From Streptomyces sp. Edi2 (GTDB taxonomy: Bacteria > Actinomycetota > Actinomycetes > Streptomycetales > Streptomycetaceae): DNA of 64,000 bases. The notes beneath the pieces are model-generated. The model searched no databases. It was not told where the DNA came from and worked only from the letters and a program-made list of their open reading frames with translations. Position numbers and translations under genes: made by a program. Below, piece after piece: positions 24,161 to 32,241 of this stretch (the first letter of the stretch is position 1; each line of letters opens with the position of its first letter). Location: assembly GCF_040253635.1 (NCBI RefSeq), contig NZ_JBEJGX010000003.1, positions 4,985,501 to 5,049,500 on the forward strand, written 5' to 3'.

Positions 24161-26212
24161 TCAGACCGCAGAGTCGTCAAATCTTGTGATCCATGGCAGG
24201 CGAGCTGGCGCATGCCTCCGCAGGGTCCGATCCGCCGGCACGAACCCGTGGACGAGTTCGAAGGGGGGAGCGCTCTTCAAACGGTGGCAGTCTCCAGCGA
24301 GAACTTCGGCGAAAGCAAGCAACTTGCGACGGGCTGGGCCCTCAAGCTGGTGAGCTGCGACCTTGGCGCCGTCGCTGATCAGCTTCGTGGTGTTGAGCAA
24401 CTCGTTCTTGGCAGCTGGATCACCGTGTGCGAGGGCAGGCGACAAGCGGTCCCGTTCTCCGACTACGTGGGCGGCAGCCAAGCAGAGAACGGTTGAAGCT
24501 GCTGCCTCGGAGGGCTCTCCCGCGTTGGTCATGGCATTTGCCAGCAGAGGGAGAGCAGAGGAGGGGAGGGGATCGACTATCTCCCCGAGGGATTCCTCGA
24601 CTTGGAGCCCTGCATCTGTTCCCATACGGTCCACGCACAGCGGTGGCTGGTCAGAAGAGGTCTGACGTAGTTCCCAGCGCTCTACGCTGGGGTCCGCTAC
24701 AGCGGCCCTGAGAATGGCGCGGCATGCCTCTCTCAGTGTCTCAATGGAGATGTCGGGCACGTCCAACTGCACGAGATTGCCCTGGCGTCGGATGTCCAGC
24801 ACCGGGAATCTGGCTTCTCCAGCTGCCTGGAGTATGGAGAGGTCTCGGCCGACGTAGTTCGAGTCTTCCGCACCCCAAATGATGAGTGGTGCGTTCTGCG
24901 CGTACGCCACGGCGACTCCGTGCTCGAACCCGTGGCAGATGGTGCGAGCGCGGATTGCTGCGTCCAGTACCTGCTCCAGATCGGCTGGGTGTCCGCCTAG
25001 GAGGAGCGTGCTGTTGACGGGGTCCCAGCGGAAGTCCTCGTGGGCGTTCGCGTTGCGCCATTCGGGGCGGATTGTCGAAGCCAGGAGCTGGCACAGCGGA
25101 TGACCGTCTTCAGCTGCCAGCAGGTCCCGTACGGTCGCGAGTGAGGCCCCTTGCGGAGCCGCCCTGCCCAGCAGTTCCAAGACCACAATGGCCGTGCGCT
25201 TGACATCACTTTCCAGCACAGCCCGGTGCAGGTCCATGACCGCACGTGCCCTCTCTTCCTGGTGCTCCGCACGGTTGTAGGCATCGTGGTAGGCGATCTG
25301 TCCGCGATGGGAGGACAGCATCTCTGGCTCACGATCGACGTGCCGTGCCATCACCGAACATGTCCGTTCCGGTTCTGACTTCAGATGGGACGCCACCAGA
25401 TCACGTGCCAGGAGGGCGGCGCGGTGGGCCACCAAGGGACGGTCGGACAGCGCAAGGACGGCGAGGTGATGGAGCAGTTTCACCGTCAGCGGTAGCGAGT
25501 CATCGATCAGATGCCTCATGCTCTGGCGTAGCCGACGATCGAGTGTTTTTGGGGCCTTTGCCCAAGCGGCCAGCAAACGGGCCCGTGACGCCACACCCGA
25601 GCCGGGACTCAGTTGCTCGGCCGATACCCCCAGCGATCGCTGATAGACGTCCTCGTCGGGAAGGCTGGCGTGATCAGTACTGGCGGCAGCCTCCAGAGCC
25701 TGTCCAGTTGCTTGGGCACCGAGAGAATGCCTCCGTACTGCAGACCAAGCGGACTCCGCCCATCCCTCCTCCAGACAGGCGAACAGTGCTTGGGCCTCGC
25801 TCCGATTCGCTCGCGCCAGGTCAGCCGCCAACCGTCGCTCGACCGCGCTGGTGCGGGACGGACTGAACCGGGAGACCTCATCTGCCACAGTGCCCAAGGC
25901 GACTACCGACGCGCGGAGCCGCCCCAACAATTCTGGAAGCTGTTTCCCGACGCTCCGGCCAGAAGCGGTTCGCAGGCGCAGGATCTCGGCAACTATCTCG
26001 TCGGTCTCCCGCTGAAGCCTCGGCAGGTCAGCGTCCCTCAACACTGACTTCCACTGCGCGCGGGTCACCGCCACGAAGGCAACATCCTGCTGTCCCGTGG
26101 TCTGCTCAGGAGGCGCGGAGAGACTCAGTTTTCGGATCACTGCTTGCGCAGCGGCACATGACTCTCGCTCGACCGTGCCCAGTTGGTCGGGAAGAGATAC
26201 GTCCACCGGCAC
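24161..26212 (-). CDS. Large protein of unknown family with HEPN-type RX4H motif
   Basis: 683 aa, predominantly helical, not recognised as a known family. In the middle lies IRPEWRNANAHEDFRWD, in which Arg386-Asn-Ala-Asn-Ala-His391 matches the RNX3H catalytic motif of HEPN ribonucleases, including the common trailing acidic and aromatic residues. Upstream helices (VLELLGRAAPQGASLATVRD) could be the packing helices of that fold. Residues 1-120 are Arg/Glu-rich and may be coiled-coil. It converges on the zinc-ribbon/GIY-YIG-like gene with a 130-bp gap and is the last gene before attR, the usual place for acquired defence cargo. The motif is seen; a ribonuclease function is inference. Confidence 0.65.
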   Translation of the reverse strand: MPVDVSLPDQLGTVERESCAAAQAVIRKLSLSAPPEQTTGQQDVAFVAVTRAQWKSVLRDADLPRLQRETDEIVAEILRLRTASGRSVGKQLPELLGRLRASVVALGTVADEVSRFSPSRTSAVERRLAADLARANRSEAQALFACLEEGWAESAWSAVRRHSLGAQATGQALEAAASTDHASLPDEDVYQRSLGVSAEQLSPGSGVASRARLLAAWAKAPKTLDRRLRQSMRHLIDDSLPLTVKLLHHLAVLALSDRPLVAHRAALLARDLVASHLKSEPERTCSVMARHVDREPEMLSSHRGQIAYHDAYNRAEHQEERARAVMDLHRAVLESDVKRTAIVVLELLGRAAPQGASLATVRDLLAAEDGHPLCQLLASTIRPEWRNANAHEDFRWDPVNSTLLLGGHPADLEQVLDAAIRARTICHGFEHGVAVAYAQNAPLIIWGAEDSNYVGRDLSILQAAGEARFPVLDIRRQGNLVQLDVPDISIETLREACRAILRAAVADPSVERWELRQTSSDQPPLCVDRMGTDAGLQVEESLGEIVDPLPSSALPLLANAMTNAGEPSEAAASTVLCLAAAHVVGERDRLSPALAHGDPAAKNELLNTTKLISDGAKVAAHQLEGPARRKLLAFAEVLAGDCHRLKSAPPFELVHGFVPADRTLRRHAPARLPWITRFDDSAV

Positions 26213-26343
26213 AGGATGACACCGGCGCCCTGCCTGAAGCCTGTTGTTTTCCTCGCGCCCATTTATGCCCGCACATGTCGACGATGCTGGAACCTGGTGC
26301 GGGGCCGCCGACCGTGCTGGTCAGGTCCACGGTCTGCGTGCGC

Positions 26344-26355
26344 GATGCGTGAGCG
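26344..26355. repeat. Putative arm site at right end (copy of 1429-1440)
   Basis: GATGCGTGAGCG is identical and in the same orientation as at 1429-1440, 116 bp inside attR. See the left-end copy for interpretation. Confidence 0.4.
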
Positions 26356-26471
26356 GATGGCATGGCACAGGCCGCCACGGGATGGACTGCTCATCGAGCT
26401 GTACGCCGCTGATCAGGCGAAATCGAACCGCTGAGCATAGTTCGGCACCCCCCGTCACGATCCCGCACCCC

Positions 26472-26514
26472 CTCGTAATGCGTAGGTCTCGGGTTCGAAT
26501 CCCGAAGGCGGCTC
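26472..26514 (+). repeat. attR core: 43-bp direct repeat of the tRNA-Thr 3' part
   Basis: An exact copy of 1285-1327. No acceptor 5' arm or D arm lies upstream, so this is only a tRNA fragment. It marks the right end of the element; what follows is chromosome. Confidence 0.95.
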
Positions 26515-26518
26515 CGTA

Positions 26519-26555
26519 AAAAGGCCAGGTCAGATTCCGTCTGACCTGGCCTTTT
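26519..26555 (+). terminator. Original tRNA-Thr terminator, displaced to the right of attR
   Basis: AAAAGGCCAGGTCAG and CTGACCTGGCCTTTT form a stem of about 15 bp with a short loop and T-run. Its arms match those of 1332-1368 while its loop differs, which fits one copy being chromosomal and one element-borne. Confidence 0.85.
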
Positions 26556-27236
26556 GTGCTGGGCTTCTGGTGGGGCCTCGGGTTGGGGTCCGGCGTTGGG
26601 GCCTGGGGGGTGTGAGGGGGTGCCTGAAGCCAGGTGTTCCGCTGTCCTGGGCCCCAGTCTTCAGGCCTCTCTGAACTGCGGAAATGTGGTTGAAGGGTTT
26701 CGCCGGTTTCCTGCTGATGCCGAATCTCTGGCTCAGGTGACCAGGTGACCAGGTCACCAGGTGACGCCGAGCAGATGGTGGCCCTGGTGGGACGTCGATG
26801 CCCTGAACTGTGCGGTGACCAGGTCCGCAACGTCGCAGTGTGAACTCCGCCGTTGAGGTGCGTGGCCACCAAGTGGCACGTGTTGATGCGAGCTGACCGG
26901 GGCCGCCCGTCCCACCCGGCGTGCCAGGCCTGACCAACCTGGTGAGACGCGCAACCAGGCCCCGGCACGCCTGGTGGGACGGGCGCGTGTCTGCTGCGCG
27001 AAAGCGGTCCTGATGTCCACTTCGACGTCACGGAGGTGCCGGGGACGTCGGCACGGAGAGGTACGCCTACGGCACGGCGGTGGTGATCGCCCCGAAGCAG
27101 TGATGCCTGGCGCGGTTGGGCAGCAGGACGATCACACGCGTCACACGCTGCTCAGCCGTGCCGCATGGCGCTGGTCGGAATCGCACTCCCAAGGTGGAAC
27201 CCCTTCTCATTCTCGCGGGCAGTGCCCCGGAGAGCC
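26556..27236. other. Non-coding gap of about 680 bp with short repeats
   Basis: No gene with a ribosome site is visible. It holds four tandem 8-mers of type AGGTGACC (26735-26766) and an imperfect inverted repeat of about 22 bp (26906-26927 against 26962-26983, sharing CCCGTCCCACC and GGCGTGCC). The ABC permease gene ends at its right edge, so no promoter for it is needed here. Confidence 0.5.
26735..26766. repeat. Tandem 8-bp repeat, four units
   Basis: AGGTGACC occurs twice, then AGGTCACC, then AGGTGACG, head to tail with an 8-bp period in a non-coding region beside attR. Units are partly self-complementary (GGTGACC). Slippage products or a protein-binding array are both possible. Confidence 0.7.
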
Positions 27237-28688
27237 TCACTCGGAGCGGGCCACCTGCGAGGGGTGTACGCGCATGACGAGCAGTCCGGGGACGATGACT
27301 CCCAGCAGCCCCAGGCCGGCGCAGCCGAGGGCCACCTGTGCCAATACGCCCCACGGCAGGAGGGTCAGTAGATCCGCCGTCGGCAGGGCCAGTCGTGTGG
27401 CGAGCCCGGCGAGGGACACGGCCACCACTACGGCTGCGGCGCTGAGCCCGCTGAGCACGACGACCGCGGACTCCCAGCCGAGCATGCGCAGCAGCTGGCC
27501 GCGCGTGCTTCCGGTGAGCCGCAGGACCGCGAACTCCTGCCGGCGTCGTCGCGTTGCGAGCAGCAAGGTGTTCAGTATGCCGATTCCGGAGAACGCAATG
27601 AGGGGGACCATCAGGATGCGCAGGCCCACAGCATTGCGCTCTTGCCGCTTGTCGGCTCGCGCATGCTGCAGCCGCGTTTCTTTGACGGCAGGTTCCTTCG
27701 CTGTGGTCAGGGCTGCCGGCCCTGTGCTCCGGCTCGGCACCGACACCACATTCGGCCTGGAATCCATCTCCTGCGACACGGAGTTGCCGCACAGCAGCAT
27801 CGCGCTGAGGCCTGCTGCGATGAGCACCGGGCCGGCCATGGCGGCCACGCGGCGTGTGGCCGCTGCACTGTTCGCCGCCGCCAGCGTGCCTGTGTAACGG
27901 GAGAACAACCGCCCGGGTACGGCGCTCAGCGCGGCGATGGGGCGCACGAGGAGCGGGATGAGCAGCCATATGGACAGGATCAGCAGCAGGCACAGCGCCA
28001 TGGCGCCGTTGATCGCCTCGTGCGGGCCGTTCCGGCGCCCGTACCAGTCCCAGGACGCCCAGGCGAGCCCGATCACGACGAGCGCGCCGATGGCGCGCCC
28101 GGTCGGCATCGCGCGCCGCTCCACCTCGGCCTCGCGCAGGGCGGCGATCGGCGAGATCCGCATCGGGCCGTTCGTTGCGGCCCACGCGGCCAGTACGGCG
28201 ATGCCCGTTGTACACAACACGCCTGCGGTGAAGCCCGGCAGGGACAGGCCACCTGAGGGACCGGGCTCCAAAATGTCGTTGCGGATGAGCCAGGACAGCG
28301 CGGGTCCGGCCGCGGCCAGGCCGATGCCCGCGCCTGCCGTAGCTCCGCCGAGAGAGATCACCAAGGCCTCGCCCACGATCTCCAGCCGCAGTTGCCGGGA
28401 CGTGGCCCCGATGGTCCGCAGGGCCCCGATCTCACGGCGGCGCTGCTGCACCACCAGGGACATCGTGTTGACGACCAGCAGCCAGGCGGTCAGCCCGGAC
28501 GTGCCGCCCACAAGGCCCAGCAACGACCCGGCCGACTTCTCGGCACCGCTGTCGGCGCTCACTTGGTGCACCCGGTCCAGTACCGTCGTCAGAGTGGTGA
28601 CCAGCGCCGAACTCATCACTACCACCACGAGCACTCCGGCGTACTGCCACAGCCGGGTGCGCAGGGAACCCATCAGGAGGGAGAACAC
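27237..28688 (-). CDS. ABC transporter permease, FtsX/MacB family
   Basis: 483 aa from GTG 28688, two bases after the ATPase stop. Hydrophobic segments lie near residues 17-36, then FtsX-type blocks, each with several membrane helices, near residues 55-200 ([20 protein letters not shown], with the classic '[14 protein letters not shown]' cytoplasmic motif) and near 370-480 ([20 protein letters not shown]). Both repeats therefore carry the signature of MacB/FtsX permeases, which use ATP to extract or export peptides or lipids rather than form a channel. It pairs with the ATPase upstream. The neighbouring two-component system probably controls it, as in peptide-antibiotic resistance modules. 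Confidence 0.88.
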   Translation of the reverse strand: MFSLLMGSLRTRLWQYAGVLVVVVMSSALVTTLTTVLDRVHQVSADSGAEKSAGSLLGLVGGTSGLTAWLLVVNTMSLVVQQRRREIGALRTIGATSRQLRLEIVGEALVISLGGATAGAGIGLAAAGPALSWLIRNDILEPGPSGGLSLPGFTAGVLCTTGIAVLAAWAATNGPMRISPIAALREAEVERRAMPTGRAIGALVVIGLAWASWDWYGRRNGPHEAINGAMALCLLLILSIWLLIPLLVRPIAALSAVPGRLFSRYTGTLAAANSAAATRRVAAMAGPVLIAAGLSAMLLCGNSVSQEMDSRPNVVSVPSRSTGPAALTTAKEPAVKETRLQHARADKRQERNAVGLRILMVPLIAFSGIGILNTLLLATRRRRQEFAVLRLTGSTRGQLLRMLGWESAVVVLSGLSAAAVVVAVSLAGLATRLALPTADLLTLLPWGVLAQVALGCAGLGLLGVIVPGLLVMRVHPSQVARSE

Positions 28689-28690
28689 CG

Positions 28691-29470
28691 TCAGACCTCC
28701 AGAGCGGCCATGCGAGCCGCGATGGTCTCGGCGGTGACCTCGGCTCCGGTGAGGCGGTCCACGAGCCGGCCGTCGGCGAGTACCAGCACCTCGTCCGCCC
28801 AGGCAGCCGCCTGCGGGTCGTGCGTCACCATGACCACGGTGGTGCCCCGGGCGTCGACCGCTTTCCGCAGCAGGTTGAGCACTTCACGGCCCGAGGCCCG
28901 GTCCAGGGCGCCGGTCGGCTCGTCCGCGAAGACCACCTCAGGGTGGGTGACCAGCGCCCGGGCCAAGGCGGCGCGCTGCTGCTGACCGCCCGATAACTCG
29001 GCCGGTCTGCGATGGTGCTTGTCCAACAAGCTCACATCGGCGAGGAGTTCCTCCAGTTGGTGCGGTTCCGGCCGGCGGCCCGCCAGCCGCAGCGGCAGCG
29101 CCACGTTGGCGGCGACGGTCAGAGCAGGGACCAGGTGGAAGTCCTGGAAGACGAACCCGATGCGGTCCCGCCGCAGTAGCGTCAACTGCCGCTCGGAGAG
29201 CCCGGCGAGCTCCTGCCCGGCCAGCGTCACCGAGCCGGAGGACGGCCGCTCCAGGCCCGCTGCACAGTGCAGCAGCGTGGACTTCCCGGAGCCCGACGGG
29301 CCCATCACGGCCGTGAAAGAGCCGCCGGGGATGGTGTGGTTGATGCCGTGCAGGGCGGTGACCGTGTGCCGGCCCCGTCCGTGCGCTTTCTGCAGGGACC
29401 GCAGGGCGACGGCGGGATTCCTGCCGGGCCCGTGCTTGTGGACGGCGTGGGGCGGCTGCATTGTCTTCAT
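28691..29470 (-). CDS. ABC transporter ATP-binding protein (MacB/LolD type)
   Basis: 259 aa from ATG 29470; GTG 29497 and ATG 29461 are alternatives, and none has a strong ribosome site. All ABC motifs are intact: Walker [11 protein letters not shown]-loop [10 protein letters not shown], signature LSGGQQQR, Walker [13 protein letters not shown], and the H-loop VMVTHDP. The sequence is of the LolD/MacB ATPase class that drives FtsX-type permeases, matching the next gene. Divergent from the histidine kinase gene, with a shared 136-bp promoter region, so co-regulation by the response regulator is likely. Confidence 0.92.
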   Translation of the reverse strand: MKTMQPPHAVHKHGPGRNPAVALRSLQKAHGRGRHTVTALHGINHTIPGGSFTAVMGPSGSGKSTLLHCAAGLERPSSGSVTLAGQELAGLSERQLTLLRRDRIGFVFQDFHLVPALTVAANVALPLRLAGRRPEPHQLEELLADVSLLDKHHRRPAELSGGQQQRAALARALVTHPEVVFADEPTGALDRASGREVLNLLRKAVDARGTTVVMVTHDPQAAAWADEVLVLADGRLVDRLTGAEVTAETIAARMAALEV

Positions 29471-29606
29471 GGGTCGAGTCAAGCTTTCCCGGGGCACGAT
29501 GTCGGTGGAGCGAGCTGGACGGCCGGGGTAGAGCGCGGTCTACCTTTGCTCCGCTCTTCTGCCGGTGCAGGGTGAAGAGACGGCCGCGAGGGCGGGTGGG
29601 GGACGG

Positions 29607-30890
29607 ATGGATGTCCGGCAGCAGTACGAGGCGGCATGCGGACGATTACGCATCGCGAGCGCGCGGCTGGCCCGGTCGGTGCTCTATCTGGTGGGCGGCT
29701 TCCCCGTGGGGCTGTTGTGGCTGATCTGCTGCGCGGTTCTGCTGGGGCTGGGTGTGGCGACAGCGCTGTTCCTCGTGGGCATCCCGCTGATCGCCGCCGG
29801 GCTGCTGTCGGGCATCCCGCTGGGTGCGGTCGAGCGGGCCCGGCTGCGGATGTTCACCGGCACCGCCGTTCCCTCACCACACGCCCCGGCCTCCGGCCGC
29901 AGGCCGCGCGCCTGGCTCCGGCAGCGGTCGACCGAGCCCGCGACCTGGTGGGAGCTGGCCTACGCGGTGGCCCACTGCGCGCTGTCGATCTGCGACTTCG
30001 TCCTGGTGACGGGAAGCCTGACGCTGTCCCTGGCACTGCTCGCCGCACCGCTTCTGCGCCGCTTCACCCCGGACGGTCAGGTGCACATGGCGGTCTTCCA
30101 GGCGTACTCGGATGCTCAGGCCTTCGTGTTGGTGCTGTGCGGCACCGTCCTGCTCACCCTGACATATCTGACGCTGACCAGGTACGCAGCCGTCCGTGCC
30201 CGACTGGCCACGAGTGTGCTGACGAAACGCCGCAATGCTGCCGGAGCCGATCAGGACGAACGCATCGGCCACCTTGTCCGGTCCAGGGCCCGCATCCTGG
30301 ACGCCTACGACGCGGAGCGCCGCCGGATCGAGCGCGATCTGCACGACGGTGCCCAGCAGCGTCTCACCGGCCTGATCATGACGCTCGGTCTCGCGCGGCT
30401 GGAGCTCCCCGGGGGCGACAGCGCCGTCCGTGAACTCGTCGACAAGGCTGCCGAGGAGGCGCGGACGACCCTCCAGGAACTCCGGGAACTCGTCCACGGC
30501 ATCTATCCCGCGACGCTCACCGACCGGGGCCTGTCCGCCGCTCTGGTCGAACTCGCCGAAGATGCCGTCCTGCCGGTGGAGACCGATGTCGCGCTGGCCG
30601 AGCGTCCGCCGGAGGCCGTGGAGGCAGCGACGTACTTCGTGGCCTGCGAGGCGATGGCCAACGTCACCAAGCACAGCGCTGCCACCGAAGGCCGGCTGTC
30701 GCTGCGCCGCACGGGCACCGGGCTCGTTCTGGAGGTGCGCGACAATGGCGTCGGTGGCGCCGACGCAGAGTCCGGGACCGGTCTGCTGGGGCTCGCGGAC
30801 CGGGTCGCGGTCTTCGGCGGAACCGTTCATCTGTCGAGCCCGGTCGGTGGACCGACCCTCTTGCATGTGGAGATTCCATGCGGATCGTGA
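29607..30890 (+). CDS. NarL-type sensor histidine kinase
   Basis: 427 aa from ATG 29607. An N-terminal membrane part contains about four helices: a pair at about 27-73 with little outside loop (LYLVGGFPVGLLWLICCAVL), then further ones near 120-155 and 185-210. The HisKA_3 phosphoacceptor is in ERDLHDGAQQR (His about 246), followed by a HATPase with N box CEAMANVTKHS, G1 DNGVGGAD, and G2 GTGLLGLADR. With little extracellular sequence it may sense within the membrane or through the ABC exporter, as Bce-like or LiaS-like kinases do. It overlaps the regulator gene by 13 bp. Confidence 0.92.
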   Translation: MDVRQQYEAACGRLRIASARLARSVLYLVGGFPVGLLWLICCAVLLGLGVATALFLVGIPLIAAGLLSGIPLGAVERARLRMFTGTAVPSPHAPASGRRPRAWLRQRSTEPATWWELAYAVAHCALSICDFVLVTGSLTLSLALLAAPLLRRFTPDGQVHMAVFQAYSDAQAFVLVLCGTVLLTLTYLTLTRYAAVRARLATSVLTKRRNAAGADQDERIGHLVRSRARILDAYDAERRRIERDLHDGAQQRLTGLIMTLGLARLELPGGDSAVRELVDKAAEEARTTLQELRELVHGIYPATLTDRGLSAALVELAEDAVLPVETDVALAERPPEAVEAATYFVACEAMANVTKHSAATEGRLSLRRTGTGLVLEVRDNGVGGADAESGTGLLGLADRVAVFGGTVHLSSPVGGPTLLHVEIPCGS

Positions 30891-31522
30891 TGGCGGAGGA
30901 TTCCTCCCTGCTCAGGGAGGGCCTGGTACAGATCCTCAGCAAATTCGGCCATCACGTCGTCGCCGCGGTCGACAATGCGCCTTCCCTCATCGCCGCGGTG
31001 CGGGAACACCGTCCCGATCTCGCCCTGGTGGACGTGCGACTGCCGCCGGGCTTCAAGGACGAAGGCCTGCGCGCGGCCATCGCCCTGCGCGCGGAGAGCC
31101 CCGGCCTCGGCGTGCTGGTGCTCTCGCAGTACCTGAACGCGGACTACGCGGCGGAATTGCTGGAGAAGAATTCCTCCGGAGTGGGATACCTGCTCAAGGA
31201 CCGGGTCGGCGATATCCCGGAATTCCTCGGCTCGGTGCAGCGGGTGGCCGACGGCGAGACCGTCATTGACACGGAAATCGTCCGCCGGCTGCTGGGTCGT
31301 CGCAGGGGACAGTCCTCGGTGCAGAGCCTGACGCGGCGGGAGAAGGAGGTCCTTGCGCTGATGGCGGAAGGCCGTTCCAACGCCTCCATCGCGAACTCCC
31401 TGTCCGTCAGCCAGGCAGCGGTGTCGAAACACATCGGGAACATCTTCCACAAGCTCGGCCTGCCCGAGAGCGGCACCGACCACCGGCGCGTCCTGGCAGT
31501 TCTGGCCTACCTGCGGCAGTGA
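30878..31522 (+). CDS. NarL/LuxR-family response regulator
   Basis: 214 aa from ATG 30878. The receiver domain has the acidic pocket (MRIVMAEDSSLLREGL), the phosphoacceptor Asp in LALVDVRLPPG (about residue 52), Ser/Thr in VLVLSQY, and Lys in YLLKDRV. The C-terminal LuxR helix-turn-helix reads LTRREKEVLALMAEGRSN and ends SKHIGNIFHKLGL. It is the output partner of the kinase just upstream and probably activates the divergent ABC exporter and perhaps the small secreted peptide gene 358 bp downstream. Confidence 0.95.
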   Translation: MRIVMAEDSSLLREGLVQILSKFGHHVVAAVDNAPSLIAAVREHRPDLALVDVRLPPGFKDEGLRAAIALRAESPGLGVLVLSQYLNADYAAELLEKNSSGVGYLLKDRVGDIPEFLGSVQRVADGETVIDTEIVRRLLGRRRGQSSVQSLTRREKEVLALMAEGRSNASIANSLSVSQAAVSKHIGNIFHKLGLPESGTDHRRVLAVLAYLRQ

Positions 31523-31880
31523 CATCAGCGCGGACCGGTGCCAACCGTGGCCGTCGGCTCCGGCCCGCCCTCCCCGAGCTGTGCACGGCGGAGTGCCGCG
31601 TACAGACCGGCCCGTCAGGCAGGAACCGAAGCCGTACGCAGTGACGGGCCGTCGGGCGGTGTTGTGCGTCGTCGTTCCGGAACCTGGCCGTCGGGGCTGT
31701 GACCAGCATGCATATGCAGGCTTGCGGGCAATCCTTCTCGTTTCCTTCTGATCGGCTTTCGGCTCAGGACGTGTGGGCGCTGAGCCGACGGAAGGGCGTT
31801 CGAAAGCGGCTGGGGCTGAACTGTTCTCGTCTCGGGGGCAACCCTGGCGAAGCGAAGAGCCGCGGATGAAGGAGAGAGCG
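31523..31880. other. Non-coding gap of about 360 bp upstream of the small secreted peptide gene
   Basis: No gene recognised. It must hold the promoter of the peptide gene; no clear -10/-35 pair or terminator was found by eye. The final 20 bp carry a strong ribosome-binding site (AAGGAG). Confidence 0.45.
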
Positions 31881-32084
31881 ATGATGAAGGCCCGGATCGT
31901 GACCCGCTCGGTGCTCGGCCTGGCCGCCGGGGCGGTGGCGGTGCTGACGGCGGTCGTGCCGGCCGGGGCCGCCGTCTCAGCTCCCGGTGACACCCACGGG
32001 GACGTGGCCCTGACCGTCACGGGCACGGGCACGGGTGACATCCACGGGGGCACGACCGTCTCCTCGGACGACACCCACTGGTGA
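31881..32084 (+). CDS. Small secreted peptide with DTH/DIH motifs
   Basis: 67 aa from ATG 31881, with AAGGAG seven bases upstream. Residues 1-31 are a Sec-type signal peptide: basic MMKARIVTR, then hydrophobic LGLAAGAVAVLTAVV, then PAGAA-V as a likely cleavage site. The mature peptide of about 35 residues is Gly/Thr/Asp-rich and repeats a D-T/I-H element three times (GDTHGD, GDIHGG, DDTHW at the very end) with no cysteine. No known family is recognised. His/Asp spacing could bind metal. It sits between the two-component system and the biosynthetic cluster; it could be a signal, a substrate of the exporter, or unrelated. Confidence 0.7.
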   Translation: MMKARIVTRSVLGLAAGAVAVLTAVVPAGAAVSAPGDTHGDVALTVTGTGTGDIHGGTTVSSDDTHW

Positions 32085-32167
32085 GACAGGGAATCGGTGA
32101 GGGGCGGCAACGGGCCCTGTGGGGCCCGGCCTCGCCCTCCCACTGGGCCGTCGCAGGGCGGAGTCAG

Positions 32168-32209
32168 GCGTCACGCACGTTCACCGCCGAAGCGTCACGC
32201 ACGTTCACC
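32168..32209 (+). promoter_or_regulatory. Tandem 18-bp repeat ahead of the aminotransferase-like gene
   Basis: GCGTCACGCACGTTCACC occurs exactly at 32168-32185 and 32192-32209 (24-bp period, about two helical turns), ending 32 bp before the start codon at 32242. The spacing places both copies on one DNA face, as expected of an operator for a dimeric regulator such as the LuxR protein encoded downstream. The repeat is seen; binding is inferred. Confidence 0.55.
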
Positions 32210-32241
32210 CCGAAGGTTTCCTCCAGCAGGAGCACCCCGCC

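Larger units (their letters stand above)
1285..26514. mobile_element. Integrative mobilizable element inserted in tRNA-Thr(CGT), about 25.2 kb
   Basis: The element is bounded by an exact 43-bp direct repeat, at 1285-1327 in the 3' part of the tRNA and at 26472-26514. Next to the left end are a tyrosine integrase and regulators; then come an excisionase-like gene, DUF3631 ATPase, DUF2637 membrane protein, MobC-like protein and relaxase. No FtsK/SpoIIIE-type TraB translocase or recognisable RepSA initiator lies between the repeats, unlike classical actinomycete AICEs, so transfer probably depends on single-strand processing by the relaxase and a helper system. Cargo includes a toxin-immunity pair, a glycan operon and two unfamiliar genes at the right end. 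Limits are seen directly; mobilizability is inferred. Confidence 0.9.

Noticed and set aside
31881..32084. Small peptide as a RiPP precursor
   Set aside because: It has a typical Sec signal peptide and no Cys/Ser-rich core, and the cluster has no recognisable RiPP maturase such as LanB/LanM or YcaO. Kept as a secreted peptide of unknown role.
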